A stretch of DNA of 64,000 nt from Oceanisphaera psychrotolerans (GTDB lineage: Bacteria; Pseudomonadota; Gammaproteobacteria; Enterobacterales; Aeromonadaceae): NCBI RefSeq assembly GCF_001870485.1, contig NZ_MDKE01000001.1, forward strand, positions 1-64,000, read 5' to 3'. The position numbers and the translations under genes were made by a program. Below are positions 28,793 through 36,910 of the stretch, piece after piece. The number at the start of each line of letters is the position of its first letter. The first letter of the stretch is position 1. The notes below the pieces were generated by a model that was not told the DNA's origin, did no database searches, and was given only the letters and a program-made list of their open reading frames with translations.

Positions 28793-30742
28793 TCAAGCCG
28801 GGTTGAGTGCCTTCAGTACTTCGTCCACGTTCTGGGTGGATGCCAGGCGGGCAATGATGTCATCCTCGTCGAGGGCGCCGGTAATGGCCGCAATGACGTC
28901 GAGGTGTTCATTGTTGCGGGCGGCGATGGCGATCACCAGCTTGGCGATGTCATCGGCGTCGTCACCGAACTTCACACCCTGCGGGTACTGACAGATGATG
29001 ACCCCGGTCTTTTTCACTGAATCCTTGGCTTCCACGGTGCCGTGGGGCACGGCGATGGACTCACCCAGATAGGTGGAGGTGATTTTTTCCCGGGCCAGCA
29101 TGGCATCCACGTAGTCCGGCTCCACGTAACCCCCTTTCACCAGCTGTTCGCCGGCGAAGCGGATGGCTTCTTCCTTGCTTGCGGCGCTCAGTCCCAGGTG
29201 AATGTTGTCTGCCTTCAGCCTGAAGGGGGCGCTGCTGTCCTGCTCTGCCGTCTCGGCAGCGGCGGGTGCTGCGGCGGGAGCTGGAGTTGCGGCAGGGGCT
29301 GCTGCGGCCGGAGCCGGTTCAGCGGCGGCCGGGGCGTTTGCCTGACTCAACCGGGCGACCAGATTGTCGTACAGGCTGCCGTCGAGGAAGTTGTTGAGCG
29401 AGATATGCTCGGCCTGGGGGGCGTGACGACGTGCACGGTCGGTGAGATCCTTGTGGGTCAGCACGATATCGACGCTGTCGTCCAGGTTGTTGATCGCCAG
29501 GTTGCTGACCGAGATACCGAGTCCGGCCGCCGCCACTTTCTTGGACAGCATGCTGGCAGCCATGGCGCTGGAACCCATACCCGCATCGCAGGCAACGATA
29601 ATCTTGCGTACCGCAGCCGGATCCTTGGTGATGGCTGGTGCGGCGGACTGTCCCTTGCTTTCGGCTTTCATCGCCTGCATGCGGGCGGCGGCGGCTTCCA
29701 GCTCATCTTCGCTGCCTTCTTCCTGGCGCTGGGTTTTCATCAGCAGTGCAGCGATGACGAAAGAGACGGCGGTTGAGGCCAGGATGGCCAGCGCAACCCC
29801 CATGTGGGCGCCCTTCGGAGTCATCAGCATCACCGCGAAGATGGAGCCGGGGGAGGCGGGTGCCTGCAGACCGGCGTTGAACATGGTCAGGGTAAAGACC
29901 CCGGTCATGCCACCGGCGATGACGGCCAGCAACAGGCGAGGGTTCATCAGCACATAGGGGAAGTAGATTTCGTGAATACCGCCGAAGAAGTGGATGATGG
30001 AGGCACCGGCGGCGGACTGTTTGGCATTACCACGACCGAACAGGGTATAAGCCAGCAGTACACCCATACCCGGACCCGGGTTGGCTTCGATCAGGAAGAA
30101 GATGGACTGACCGAATTCACTGGCCTGCTGGATACCGAGCGGGGTGAAGATACCGTGGTTGATGGCGTTGTTCAGGAACAGGATCTTGGCCACTTCCACG
30201 AAGATGGACGTCAGCGGCAACAGACCCGCATCCACCAGCATGCCGACACCGGACGCCAGGGCGACTGACAGCAGCTTGACCAGAGGACCGATCAACAGAT
30301 AGGCGATAATGGCACAGATCATACCGATGATGCCGGCGGAGAAGTTGTTGACCAACATCTCGAAGCCGCTTTTCACCTTGCCGTGAATCGCCTTGTCGAA
30401 GTGCTTGATGGCCCAGCCGCCGGCGGGGCCGACGATCATGGCGCCCATAAACATGGGTATGTCAGTACCCACTATCACACCCATGGTAGTAATGGCACCG
30501 ACCACGGCACCCCGATCGCCACCCACCAGCTTACCACCGGTATAACCGATCAGCAGCGGCAGCAGATAGGTGATCATGGGGCCGACCATGTTGGCCAGGG
30601 TTTCGTTCGGCAGCCAGCCGGTAGGAATAAAGAGGGCGGTGATAAAGCCCCAGGCGATGAAAGCGCCGATATTGGGCATCACCATGTTGGACAGGAAACG
30701 TCCAAAGTTCTGAATTTTGATTTTGCTGTTTTGGGATAACAT
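28793..30742 (-). CDS. mtlA: PTS mannitol transporter, fused EIICBA
   Basis: A 649-residue inner-membrane protein that imports and phosphorylates mannitol. The EIIC domain (about 1-340) carries eight or so helices and the IIC signature GGIHEIYFPYVLMNPR; the EIIB domain has its phosphocysteine in CDAGMGSSAMAASM (about 398); the EIIA domain has its phosphohistidine in AVPHGTVEA (about 570). A striking Ala-Pro linker (about 488-515) joins B and A and is expanded compared with E. coli. The start at 30742 (MLSQNSKIKIQNFGRFLSN) matches the family. The upstream 430 bp hold three CRP sites. First gene of mtlA-mtlD-mtlR. Confidence 0.96.
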   Translation of the reverse strand: MLSQNSKIKIQNFGRFLSNMVMPNIGAFIAWGFITALFIPTGWLPNETLANMVGPMITYLLPLLIGYTGGKLVGGDRGAVVGAITTMGVIVGTDIPMFMGAMIVGPAGGWAIKHFDKAIHGKVKSGFEMLVNNFSAGIIGMICAIIAYLLIGPLVKLLSVALASGVGMLVDAGLLPLTSIFVEVAKILFLNNAINHGIFTPLGIQQASEFGQSIFFLIEANPGPGMGVLLAYTLFGRGNAKQSAAGASIIHFFGGIHEIYFPYVLMNPRLLLAVIAGGMTGVFTLTMFNAGLQAPASPGSIFAVMLMTPKGAHMGVALAILASTAVSFVIAALLMKTQRQEEGSEDELEAAAARMQAMKAESKGQSAAPAITKDPAAVRKIIVACDAGMGSSAMAASMLSKKVAAAGLGISVSNLAINNLDDSVDIVLTHKDLTDRARRHAPQAEHISLNNFLDGSLYDNLVARLSQANAPAAAEPAPAAAAPAATPAPAAAPAAAETAEQDSSAPFRLKADNIHLGLSAASKEEAIRFAGEQLVKGGYVEPDYVDAMLAREKITSTYLGESIAVPHGTVEAKDSVKKTGVIICQYPQGVKFGDDADDIAKLVIAIAARNNEHLDVIAAITGALDEDDIIARLASTQNVDEVLKALNPA

Positions 30743-30901
30743 AAACAACCCCGTCTGATGCGTGTCAGTTCGATGTTCGGCAGGCGACAAGATCGCCCGG
30801 TTCTTGAGTTCGAAAGAAATGTAACACTTTTGGGGAAATTCGGATCCAGGGAGCTGTTTATCGAGATCTACATCTCACTTTGACTGCTTTATCGCAAGAT
30901 T

Positions 30902-30923
30902 AAATGTGATGTTTGTCACATTT
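30902..30923. promoter_or_regulatory. CRP-cAMP binding site 1 upstream of mtlA
   Basis: An almost perfect CRP palindrome, TGTGA (30906-30910 reading TGTGAT) N6 TCACA with AAA and TTT flanks, centred about 170 bp before the mtlA start codon. Catabolite activation of mtlA by CRP at several sites is established in E. coli. Confidence 0.85.
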
Positions 30924-30974
30924 AAGCGCTGTATTTTTACGAATTCTGGCCGGATTTGCGGAGAATATGAAAAT

Positions 30975-30996
30975 TTATGTGATTTCTGTCACGTTT
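30975..30996. promoter_or_regulatory. CRP-cAMP binding site 2 upstream of mtlA
   Basis: TGTGA (30978-30982), six spacer bases, TCACG (30989-30993): nine of ten core positions match the CRP consensus. Confidence 0.75.
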
Positions 30997-31019
30997 TTCG
31001 CTGTGTGCTTGGCTTTGTT

Positions 31020-31041
31020 ATGTGTGATGTTTATCACATTA
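31020..31041. promoter_or_regulatory. CRP-cAMP binding site 3 upstream of mtlA
   Basis: TGTGA (31023-31027), six spacer bases, TCACA (31034-31038): a perfect CRP core. Together with sites 1 and 2 the centres are about 73 and 45 bp apart. Confidence 0.78.
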
Positions 31042-31071
31042 TAGTGAAATTCCTCTCTGCGGCAGACAGAG

Positions 31072-31093
31072 AAAGGTGACCCAGGTCACCTTT
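31072..31093. terminator. Hairpin downstream of lysO
   Basis: AAAGGTGACC (31072-31081) and GGTCACCTTT (31084-31093) form a perfect inverted repeat 80 bp past the lysO stop. The T-run is only three long, so it may be a terminator or an operator-like palindrome. Confidence 0.4.
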
Positions 31094-31172
31094 GAAGAGG
31101 CTGGGAGGTGAAATGTTTCCGATTTGTTTCCGGGTTGTGTTGCTTTGTTTTCCGTGAGGTTGCGGGGCGGCG

Positions 31173-32081
31173 TCAGGTATTCACCGATAAAAATCCCAGG
31201 ATCAGCACCGGGCCGGCGAGGCTGAGGATAAAGCCGGAGACGATGGCGACCGGCACCACGGCGACGCCGCCGGAGCGCTGCAAGACCGGCAGGGTAAAGT
31301 CCATGGCGGTGGCGCCACCGTAGCCGATGGCGCAGGAGGGATGACGGCGCATCAGGGTCGGGATCAGGAGAATGGCGACCAGCTCCCGGGCCAGGTCGTT
31401 GAGGAAGGCGGCGCTGCCCAGTACCGGGCCCAGCTGATCGCTGATCAGGATGCCGGACAGGGAATACCAGCCATAGCCGGATGAAAAGGCCAGGCCGTGG
31501 CTCAGCGGCATGTCCAGCAGCCAGGCGCCGGCCAGGCCGCCCCCCCAGGAGCTGACCATCACCACCAGGGCGATGGTCAGCCCCCAGGGGTTGAGCAGGA
31601 TCTGGCGCAGTTTCATGCCGGAGTTGCGCAGCTGTATGCCGATCAGCAGCAGCAGCAGCATCAGTGCCCATTCACTGAGGGTGTCGACCATGAACCATTC
31701 GGGATCGAGAAACTGTCCCAGCATGACCCCGGCCAGAATCACCAGGCAGAGTTTCACGGAATCCAGCAACAGTGACCATTTGCTGATGACCGGCGCACCT
31801 CGTTCGCCAACGATACGGCCGCGTCGCACGTCCAGCAGCCACAGCCCGGCCAGGTTGGCAAGGGTAATGCAGGTGAGAAAGACCAGACAGACGGTGAAAA
31901 TGGTGCCCAGATGGGCGGCCAGATTATCGACAAAGGCCAGGCTGATGCCCATCAGAAACAGGATCAGGTAGACCATGCGTGCCACCGATACATTGATGAA
32001 ATGCAGGATCGACTGGGAACGGCAGGGAATGCAATAGCCGAGCGCCAGGGGCAACAACACGATGAGTAAGCCGGAGTACAT
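31173..32081 (-). CDS. lysO: Lysine exporter LysO family protein
   Basis: A 302-residue inner-membrane protein matching E. coli LysO (YbjE, 299), which exports L-lysine and confers thialysine resistance. Around eight to ten helices are evident; conserved stretches include VYLILFLMGISLAFVDNLA, IGIQLRNSGM, GYGWYSLSGIL, SAAFLNDLARELVAI and ATAMDFTLPVLQR. The ATG at 32081 is taken as start; a TTG five codons upstream is also open. It diverges from a basic amino-acid ABC importer across a 395-bp AT-rich region, so import and export genes face away from a shared control region. Confidence 0.93.
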   Translation of the reverse strand: MYSGLLIVLLPLALGYCIPCRSQSILHFINVSVARMVYLILFLMGISLAFVDNLAAHLGTIFTVCLVFLTCITLANLAGLWLLDVRRGRIVGERGAPVISKWSLLLDSVKLCLVILAGVMLGQFLDPEWFMVDTLSEWALMLLLLLIGIQLRNSGMKLRQILLNPWGLTIALVVMVSSWGGGLAGAWLLDMPLSHGLAFSSGYGWYSLSGILISDQLGPVLGSAAFLNDLARELVAILLIPTLMRRHPSCAIGYGGATAMDFTLPVLQRSGGVAVVPVAIVSGFILSLAGPVLILGFLSVNT

Positions 32082-32476
32082 AGAGTTATCTTCCAATTTA
32101 TTGATTAAGCTGGTTTTTTAACCGCCATATTCCATTGGCGACAGCATACGTGAGCTGAAATGGAAAAAAAAGCCGAAAGTTTGTGCGGTATTTTTTTCAA
32201 AGAGGAGCCGGCATATCGAACTGGATCGGCGTCAATGGGGGGAGAGAAGGCGTGGTGTAAAAACGGAAGGTTGATAATTTATTCGATATTTTTGCATAAC
32301 ATTATACTGTTAATGGTAGGTTATCGTGTATAAAAAACCGACTAATGCGGTAATGATAAGGGGATTATGTTGTTATTGACGCAAACTGATGGTAGTTTTC
32401 TTGCAGCGGTTAACAAGCTGTTAACCATGGATGCATACATGCCGCCTTGTCGGCATCGGGAACAAGGGTCTAACGG
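32082..32476. promoter_or_regulatory. Divergent control region between lysO and the basic amino-acid importer
   Basis: About 395 bp, clearly AT-richer than its surroundings, with no gene seen. A 19-bp palindrome, GGTTAACA (32408-32415) AGC TGTTAACC (32419-32426), lies about 50 bp before the importer start and looks like an operator. A small hairpin (ATGCCG / CGGCAT, 32439-32456) follows. Matches to the E. coli ARG box were looked for and none was convincing. Confidence 0.5.
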
Positions 32477-33244
32477 ATGAGTAAAGCCGCCCTGGAAGTG
32501 TCGGGCCTGCACAAACATTATGGCTCGCTGGAAGTACTGAAAGGTATCGATTTAAGCGCCGTCAAGGGCGACGTTATTTCCATCATCGGTTCTTCCGGCT
32601 CCGGCAAGTCCACTTTTTTACGCTGTATCAACCTGCTGGAAACCCCCTCGGCGGGTGAGGTGCGGGTGCACGGCGAACTGATTGAAATGCGCACCAGCAA
32701 GTCAGGCGAACGTGAGCCGGTCAGCATGCGTCAGGTAGAGCGTATCCGCTCCCGTCTGGCCATGGTGTTCCAGAGTTTCAATCTTTGGTCTCATATGACT
32801 ATATTAGAGAACATCATCGAGGTGCCGGTGCATGTACTCAAGGCGCCGAAAAAAGAGGCCATTGAAAAGGCCGAGGCGTTGCTGCAGAAAGTCGGGCTCT
32901 ATGAGCGGCGGGAATATTATCCGGGCCATCTGTCCGGTGGTCAGCAGCAGCGGGCGGCCATCGCCCGGGCGTTGGCAGTCGATCCCGAGGTGATGTTGTT
33001 TGACGAACCCACTTCGGCACTGGATCCGGAACTGGTCGGTGAAGTGCTGGGCGTGATGCGGGGTCTGGCAGAGGAAGGCCGGACCATGCTGGTCGTGACC
33101 CATGAAATGAGTTTTGCCCGGGATGTGTCCAACAAGGTCATGTTCCTGCATCAGGGCGTGGTGGAAGAGCAGGGCGATCCGAAACAGGTCTTTGCCAACC
33201 CCAGCTCGGAACGGTTCAAGCAATTCATTTCGTCGGTTTATTGA
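32477..33244 (+). CDS. hisP: Basic amino-acid ABC transporter ATP-binding protein (HisP/AotP type)
   Basis: A 255-residue ATPase with Walker A GSSGSGKST (about 37-45), Q-loop VFQSFNLWSH, signature LSGGQQQR and Walker [14 protein letters not shown]. The HisP-type insert (HGELIEMRTSKSGEREPVS, with MRQVERIRSRL) places it with the histidine / lysine-arginine-ornithine systems rather than GlnQ. It powers the HisQM permease pair encoded downstream. First gene of a four-gene operon, 55 bp before the binding protein. Confidence 0.93.
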   Translation: MSKAALEVSGLHKHYGSLEVLKGIDLSAVKGDVISIIGSSGSGKSTFLRCINLLETPSAGEVRVHGELIEMRTSKSGEREPVSMRQVERIRSRLAMVFQSFNLWSHMTILENIIEVPVHVLKAPKKEAIEKAEALLQKVGLYERREYYPGHLSGGQQQRAAIARALAVDPEVMLFDEPTSALDPELVGEVLGVMRGLAEEGRTMLVVTHEMSFARDVSNKVMFLHQGVVEEQGDPKQVFANPSSERFKQFISSVY

Positions 33245-33299
33245 GAGCAGTAAGCAATAATTAACTGATATACAAGACGTTTCACAAGGAGTAAGACTT

Positions 33300-34076
33300 A
33301 TGAAAAAACTGTTGGTTGCGGGGGCCATCATGGCCAGCCTGGCGGCAGGCGCGGTTCAGGCAAAGGAATGGAAAACCGTACGTTTTGGTATTGAGGGTGC
33401 TTATCCTCCATTTTCCTGGACCGATGAAAACGGCGAGCTGCAGGGCTTTGACGTGGACATGGCCAATGCCCTGTGCGAACAGATGCAGGTGAAGTGCGAG
33501 CTGGTGGCCCAAGACTGGGATGGCATTATTCCTGCGCTGCTGGCGCGTAAATACGACGCCATTATCGCCGCCATGTCGATCACCGAAGAGCGCAAGCGCA
33601 CCGTGGATTTCACCGGTAAATATGCACTGGTGCCCAACAAGTTCGTGGCCAAAAAAGGCGCCGCGTTCGAGCTGAGCAAGGAAGGTCTTGAAGGCAAGCG
33701 GGTTGGGGTACAGATAGCCACCACTCACGACAAGTATCTGACCGACAATTTCGGCAGGGATGTTTCGCTGGTGCGCTACGGTAACGCCGATGAAGCCTAT
33801 CTGGATCTGAAGTCCGGCCGTATCGATTACGTCTTCCTGGATGCAACCGCCATCGAGGAAGGTCTGCTGAACAAGGACGGTGGTGATCAGTTCGAGTTCG
33901 TTGGCCCTTCGGTGACCGATGAGCAGTGGTTTGGCGAAGGCTTCGGTATTGCGGTTCGCAAGCAGGATCAGCAGCTGAAAAACATGCTGAACAAGGCCAT
34001 TCAGGATGTGCGCGAAAACGGCAAGTATCAGGAAGTGAACGACAAGTACTTCGAATACGACGTTTACGGCGGTTAA
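33300..34076 (+). CDS. Lysine/arginine/ornithine- or histidine-binding periplasmic protein
   Basis: A 258-residue solute-binding protein of the ArgT/HisJ/AotJ group. The signal peptide (about 22 residues, ending AVQA) is followed by VRFGIEGAYPPFSW, the ligand-pocket stretch AAMSITEERKRTVDFTGKY and the hinge region VGVQIATTHDKYL. These features are those of basic amino-acid receptors; which of lysine, arginine, ornithine or histidine is preferred cannot be told. AAGGAG precedes the ATG at 33300 strongly. A perfect hairpin follows the stop, probably favouring higher expression of this subunit. Confidence 0.9.
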   Translation: MKKLLVAGAIMASLAAGAVQAKEWKTVRFGIEGAYPPFSWTDENGELQGFDVDMANALCEQMQVKCELVAQDWDGIIPALLARKYDAIIAAMSITEERKRTVDFTGKYALVPNKFVAKKGAAFELSKEGLEGKRVGVQIATTHDKYLTDNFGRDVSLVRYGNADEAYLDLKSGRIDYVFLDATAIEEGLLNKDGGDQFEFVGPSVTDEQWFGEGFGIAVRKQDQQLKNMLNKAIQDVRENGKYQEVNDKYFEYDVYGG

Positions 34077-34084
34077 TCAGCGTT

Positions 34085-34109
34085 TATCGGCCCCGTATTG
34101 GGGCCGATA
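34085..34109 (+). promoter_or_regulatory. Intercistronic hairpin after the binding-protein gene
   Basis: A perfect 10-bp stem TATCGGCCCC (34085-34094) / GGGGCCGATA (34100-34109) with a GTATT loop fills most of the 48-bp gap between the binding protein and the first permease gene. No T-run follows, so it more likely protects the upstream message or slows polymerase than terminates. Confidence 0.6.
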
Positions 34110-34124
34110 TGATAGGAAGTCGTT

Positions 34125-34865
34125 ATGCTGGATCTGAAAGGATACGAAAGTGCCCTGATGGAAGGGGCGGGGGTGACCATACAGGTTGCCTTGTTGTCAT
34201 TGCTGCTGGCGGTGACCCTGGGTCTGCTGGGGGCATTGGCCAAACTCTCATCATTCAAACCTGCCCGCTGGCTGGCCACCGGCTACACCACCGTGATCCG
34301 GGGCATTCCCGATCTGGTGCTGATGATGCTGATTTTCTTCGGCGGTCAGGTGCTGCTCAACAATTCACTCTATTCACTCAACGAAACGCTCAATGCCTGG
34401 ATAGGCGGCGGCGACCCCGCCCACGAGTGGATCAGTTATGTGCCCGATTATGTGGAAATCAGCCCTTTCATGGCGGGCATCATCACCATCGGTTTCATCT
34501 TCGGCGCCTACATGACCGAAACCTTCCGCGGTGCCATTCTGTCGGTGGACAAGGGCGAGCTGGAAGCGGCCCGGGCCTATGGCATGAACTCGTTGCTGGT
34601 GTTTCGCCGTATCCTGTTCCCGCAGATGATGCGCCATGCCCTGCCGGGGCTGGGCAACAACTGGCTGGTGCTGCTCAAGACCACGGCGCTGGTGTCCATC
34701 ATCGGGCTGGATGACATGGTGCGCAAGGCGTCGCTGGCGGCGGGTGCCACCCAGTTGCCCTTTACCTTTTACATGGCGGTGGCGGTGATCTTCCTGTTGT
34801 TCACCACCCTGTCTACCTCCATGCTCAAATGGGCAGAACGTCATTACGCCATTCAGACGAGGTAA
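34125..34865 (+). CDS. hisQ: Basic amino-acid ABC transporter permease (HisQ type)
   Basis: A 246-residue inner-membrane permease with about five helices and the EAA loop ELEAARAYGMNSLLVFRRILFPQMM. The insert GGGDPAHEWISYVPDYVEISP between helices is typical of HisQ/ArtQ-type proteins of this transporter group. It pairs with the HisM-type permease encoded three bases downstream to form the channel. Confidence 0.9.
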   Translation: MLDLKGYESALMEGAGVTIQVALLSLLLAVTLGLLGALAKLSSFKPARWLATGYTTVIRGIPDLVLMMLIFFGGQVLLNNSLYSLNETLNAWIGGGDPAHEWISYVPDYVEISPFMAGIITIGFIFGAYMTETFRGAILSVDKGELEAARAYGMNSLLVFRRILFPQMMRHALPGLGNNWLVLLKTTALVSIIGLDDMVRKASLAAGATQLPFTFYMAVAVIFLLFTTLSTSMLKWAERHYAIQTR

Positions 34866-34868
34866 TAA

Positions 34869-35561
34869 ATGGATTTTTCAATAGTCGTTAATGAATGGAC
34901 GGTCTACTGGCAGGGACTTTATACCACCCTGTTTCTGGTGGTCATTTCGCTGTTGCTCGGACTGGCCATTGCCGTCCCTGTCGGCATTTTTCGCAACAGC
35001 GATAACTGGCTGATCAAGGGACCGGCCTGGGCTTATGTCTATTTTTTCCGTGGCACTCCGCTGTTGGTGCAGCTGTTTCTGATCTACTACGGGGCCGGGC
35101 AGTGGACCTGGTTGCGGGAGTCGGCGGCCTGGGAGCTGTTCAGCCAGGCCTGGTTCTGCGCCATTCTGGCCTTTACCCTCAATACCGGCGCCTATACCGC
35201 GGAGATCATCCGTGGCTCCATCAACGCCATGCCCAAGGGACAGATTGAAGCGGCTTACGCCTATGGCATGAGCAAGATGACGACGCTGCGGCGGATCATT
35301 CTGCCCAACTCGTTTCGCCGGGCCCTGCCGGCCTACAGCAACGAGGTGATCTTCATGCTGCACGGCTCGGCGGTAGCCGGGGTTATCACCATCGTGGATC
35401 TGACCGGGGCGGCGCGTATCGTCAACTCGCGTTACTACTCGCCCTTCGAGGCCTTTCTGGCGGCGGGCCTGGTGTACATGTGCCTGACCTTCCTGCTGGT
35501 CTGGGGTTTCCGCCGGCTGGAGAACCGCTGGTTCCGTCACCTCAAGCCCAGAACGGTGTAA
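34869..35561 (+). CDS. hisM: Basic amino-acid ABC transporter permease (HisM type)
   Basis: A 230-residue inner-membrane permease. The stretch [21 protein letters not shown] and the EAA loop QIEAAYAYGMSKMTTLRRIILP are characteristic of HisM. It is the last gene of the operon and is followed directly by an intrinsic terminator. Confidence 0.9.
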   Translation: MDFSIVVNEWTVYWQGLYTTLFLVVISLLLGLAIAVPVGIFRNSDNWLIKGPAWAYVYFFRGTPLLVQLFLIYYGAGQWTWLRESAAWELFSQAWFCAILAFTLNTGAYTAEIIRGSINAMPKGQIEAAYAYGMSKMTTLRRIILPNSFRRALPAYSNEVIFMLHGSAVAGVITIVDLTGAARIVNSRYYSPFEAFLAAGLVYMCLTFLLVWGFRRLENRWFRHLKPRTV

Positions 35562-35576
35562 ATACCTGAATGGGAA

Positions 35577-35606
35577 CGGGGCCGGGGGATAACCCCGGTC
35601 CCTTTT
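35577..35606 (+). terminator. Rho-independent terminator of the basic amino-acid importer operon
   Basis: A 10-bp stem with one G-T pair, GGGGCCGGGG (35577-35586) / CCCCGGTCCC (35592-35601), followed directly by TTTTTCTTT. Confidence 0.85.
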
Positions 35607-35609
35607 TCT

Positions 35610-35990
35610 TTACTCGGCGTCTTTCTTCCTGCGAATACTCAAGCCCAGCTCGCGGCCACGCAGCTTGGCGTAGTAGGTGTTGCCCACGAACATGGTACTG
35701 GCCAGCAGCAGCTCGACCACCGCCAGCCAGCGTTCGCCTTCGTCCACCCACAGCAGGGTGGCGGAGTGCAGAAAATACGGCATCAGCAGATAAACGGCCC
35801 AGGCGTGGGTATAGGGGTTACCCTGAACCATACCCTTGACGGGGATCAGCAGCCAGGGCAGCCAGAGGGCCAGCATGAAGCCGATGCCGAGATCGGGATG
35901 CGGAGAGATCAGGGTGTGCCAGAGTACCACCCAGAGCATGAGGCCAAAGTAGCCGGTCAGTGCCAGCAGGCGAGCCAGTCGAGTGGTCAT
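35610..35990 (-). CDS. DUF2069 membrane protein
   Basis: A 126-residue protein with about four membrane helices (LLALTGYFGLMLWVVLW, GIGFMLALWLPWLLIPV, AVYLLMPYFLHSATLL, WLAVVELLLASTMFVG) and a basic C-terminal tail. The DUF2069 family is of unknown function. It is coupled to the upstream yfgD gene: the TGA stop of that gene and this ATG overlap as TGATG. Confidence 0.8.
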   Translation of the reverse strand: MTTRLARLLALTGYFGLMLWVVLWHTLISPHPDLGIGFMLALWLPWLLIPVKGMVQGNPYTHAWAVYLLMPYFLHSATLLWVDEGERWLAVVELLLASTMFVGNTYYAKLRGRELGLSIRRKKDAE

Positions 35991-36337
35991 CACAGAATAT
36001 CCAGCACCTGCTCGGGCGGGCGACCCAGGGCAGCTTGGTTGTTGTTGACCACGATGGGGCGTTCGATCAGCCTGGGGTGCGCCACCATGGCGGCGATCAG
36101 AGCCTCTTCATCCTGTACTTCGCCCAGTCCCAGTTCCTTGTATTCCTGCTCCTTGGTACGCATCAGCTGCCGGGCCGAACTCATGCCCAGCTGTGCCAGC
36201 AGGGTCTTGACCTGATCCGCGTCGGGCGGGGTGTCGAGATATTTGATAATCTCGGGCTGCAGTCCTTTTTCTTCCAGCAGGGCGAGGGTTTCCCGGCTCT
36301 TGGAACAGCGGGGGTTATGATAGATTCGTAGGCTCAT
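35990..36337 (-). CDS. yfgD: ArsC-family protein YfgD
   Basis: A 115-residue thioredoxin-fold protein of the glutaredoxin-dependent arsenate reductase family. The catalytic cysteine is in YHNPRCSKSRETLALLEE, and RPIVVNNNQAALGRP holds the conserved arginine region. YfgD homologs are widespread next to bepA and have not been shown to confer arsenic resistance; no ars operon is present here, so a housekeeping redox role is more likely. The start at 36337 (MSLRIYHNPRCS) matches the family. Confidence 0.9.
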   Translation of the reverse strand: MSLRIYHNPRCSKSRETLALLEEKGLQPEIIKYLDTPPDADQVKTLLAQLGMSSARQLMRTKEQEYKELGLGEVQDEEALIAAMVAHPRLIERPIVVNNNQAALGRPPEQVLDIL

Positions 36338-36421
36338 TCTGAACTCCTGTGACGATGTGATCGGCATGTGCGAGTGATAGTCCGGGTGATTGTATAAAAG
36401 CTGGTGTGGAGGGTACAGCAT

Positions 36422-36910
36422 ATGGGCAGGCTTAAGGCCTTGTTTTTGGCGGCATGGTGTTTGGCGACGACACTGCTGGCAGGATGCGGCGATCCGGCAA
36501 CCCTGACGTTATCGGATGGGGAACGTCGCGAGTTGAGTGATTACCGGGGCCGGTGGCTGGTGGTGAACTACTTTGCCGAATGGTGCGCCCCCTGCCTGCG
36601 GGAGATGCCGTTGTTGAATGAGTTGAATGAGTTGAATGAGCTGAACGAACAGCACAACGCCGAAGGGCCCGTGGTGCTGGCGGTCAGCTTCGATGCCTTG
36701 CCCGCTGCGGAGCTGGAGCGCCTGAAGACGGATTACCGGATGACGATGCCGGTGGCCGCCAGTCTGGAAGGCCCCTGGCCGTTCGAAACCCCGCGGATGC
36801 TGCCGACCACCCTGGTGCTCGATCCCCGGGGCAAGCTGGTCGACCGTCACCAGGGCGAGCTGAAAGCGGAAGATCTGGCCCGCTGGCAGGATATCTATTG
36901 GGGGGATTAG
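36422..36910 (+). CDS. TlpA-like thioredoxin-fold lipoprotein
   Basis: A 162-residue protein. A lipoprotein signal with lipobox LLAGC (about residue 22-26) is followed by a TlpA/ResA-type domain with the active site WCAPC in FAEWCAPCLREMP. A run of LNE tripeptides encoded by near-perfect 9-bp repeats (TTGAATGAG, about 36613-36650) directly follows the active-site helix and lengthens it. It likely reduces disulfides in the periplasm or transfers electrons to an unknown partner. GGAGGG lies eight bases before the ATG at 36422. Its stop overlaps the convergent bepA stop by 4 bp. Confidence 0.85.
   Translation: MGRLKALFLAAWCLATTLLAGCGDPATLTLSDGERRELSDYRGRWLVVNYFAEWCAPCLREMPLLNELNELNELNEQHNAEGPVVLAVSFDALPAAELERLKTDYRMTMPVAASLEGPWPFETPRMLPTTLVLDPRGKLVDRHQGELKAEDLARWQDIYWGD

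Noticed and set aside
31173-32476. Lysine riboswitch or ARG boxes in the lysO leader
   Set aside because: No structured leader of the lysine-aptamer type and no good match to the 18-bp ARG box were found by eye; an Infernal or matrix scan would settle it.
35990-36337. An arsenic-resistance locus
   Set aside because: The ArsC-like protein is the YfgD type beside bepA; no arsR, arsB or arsA is present.
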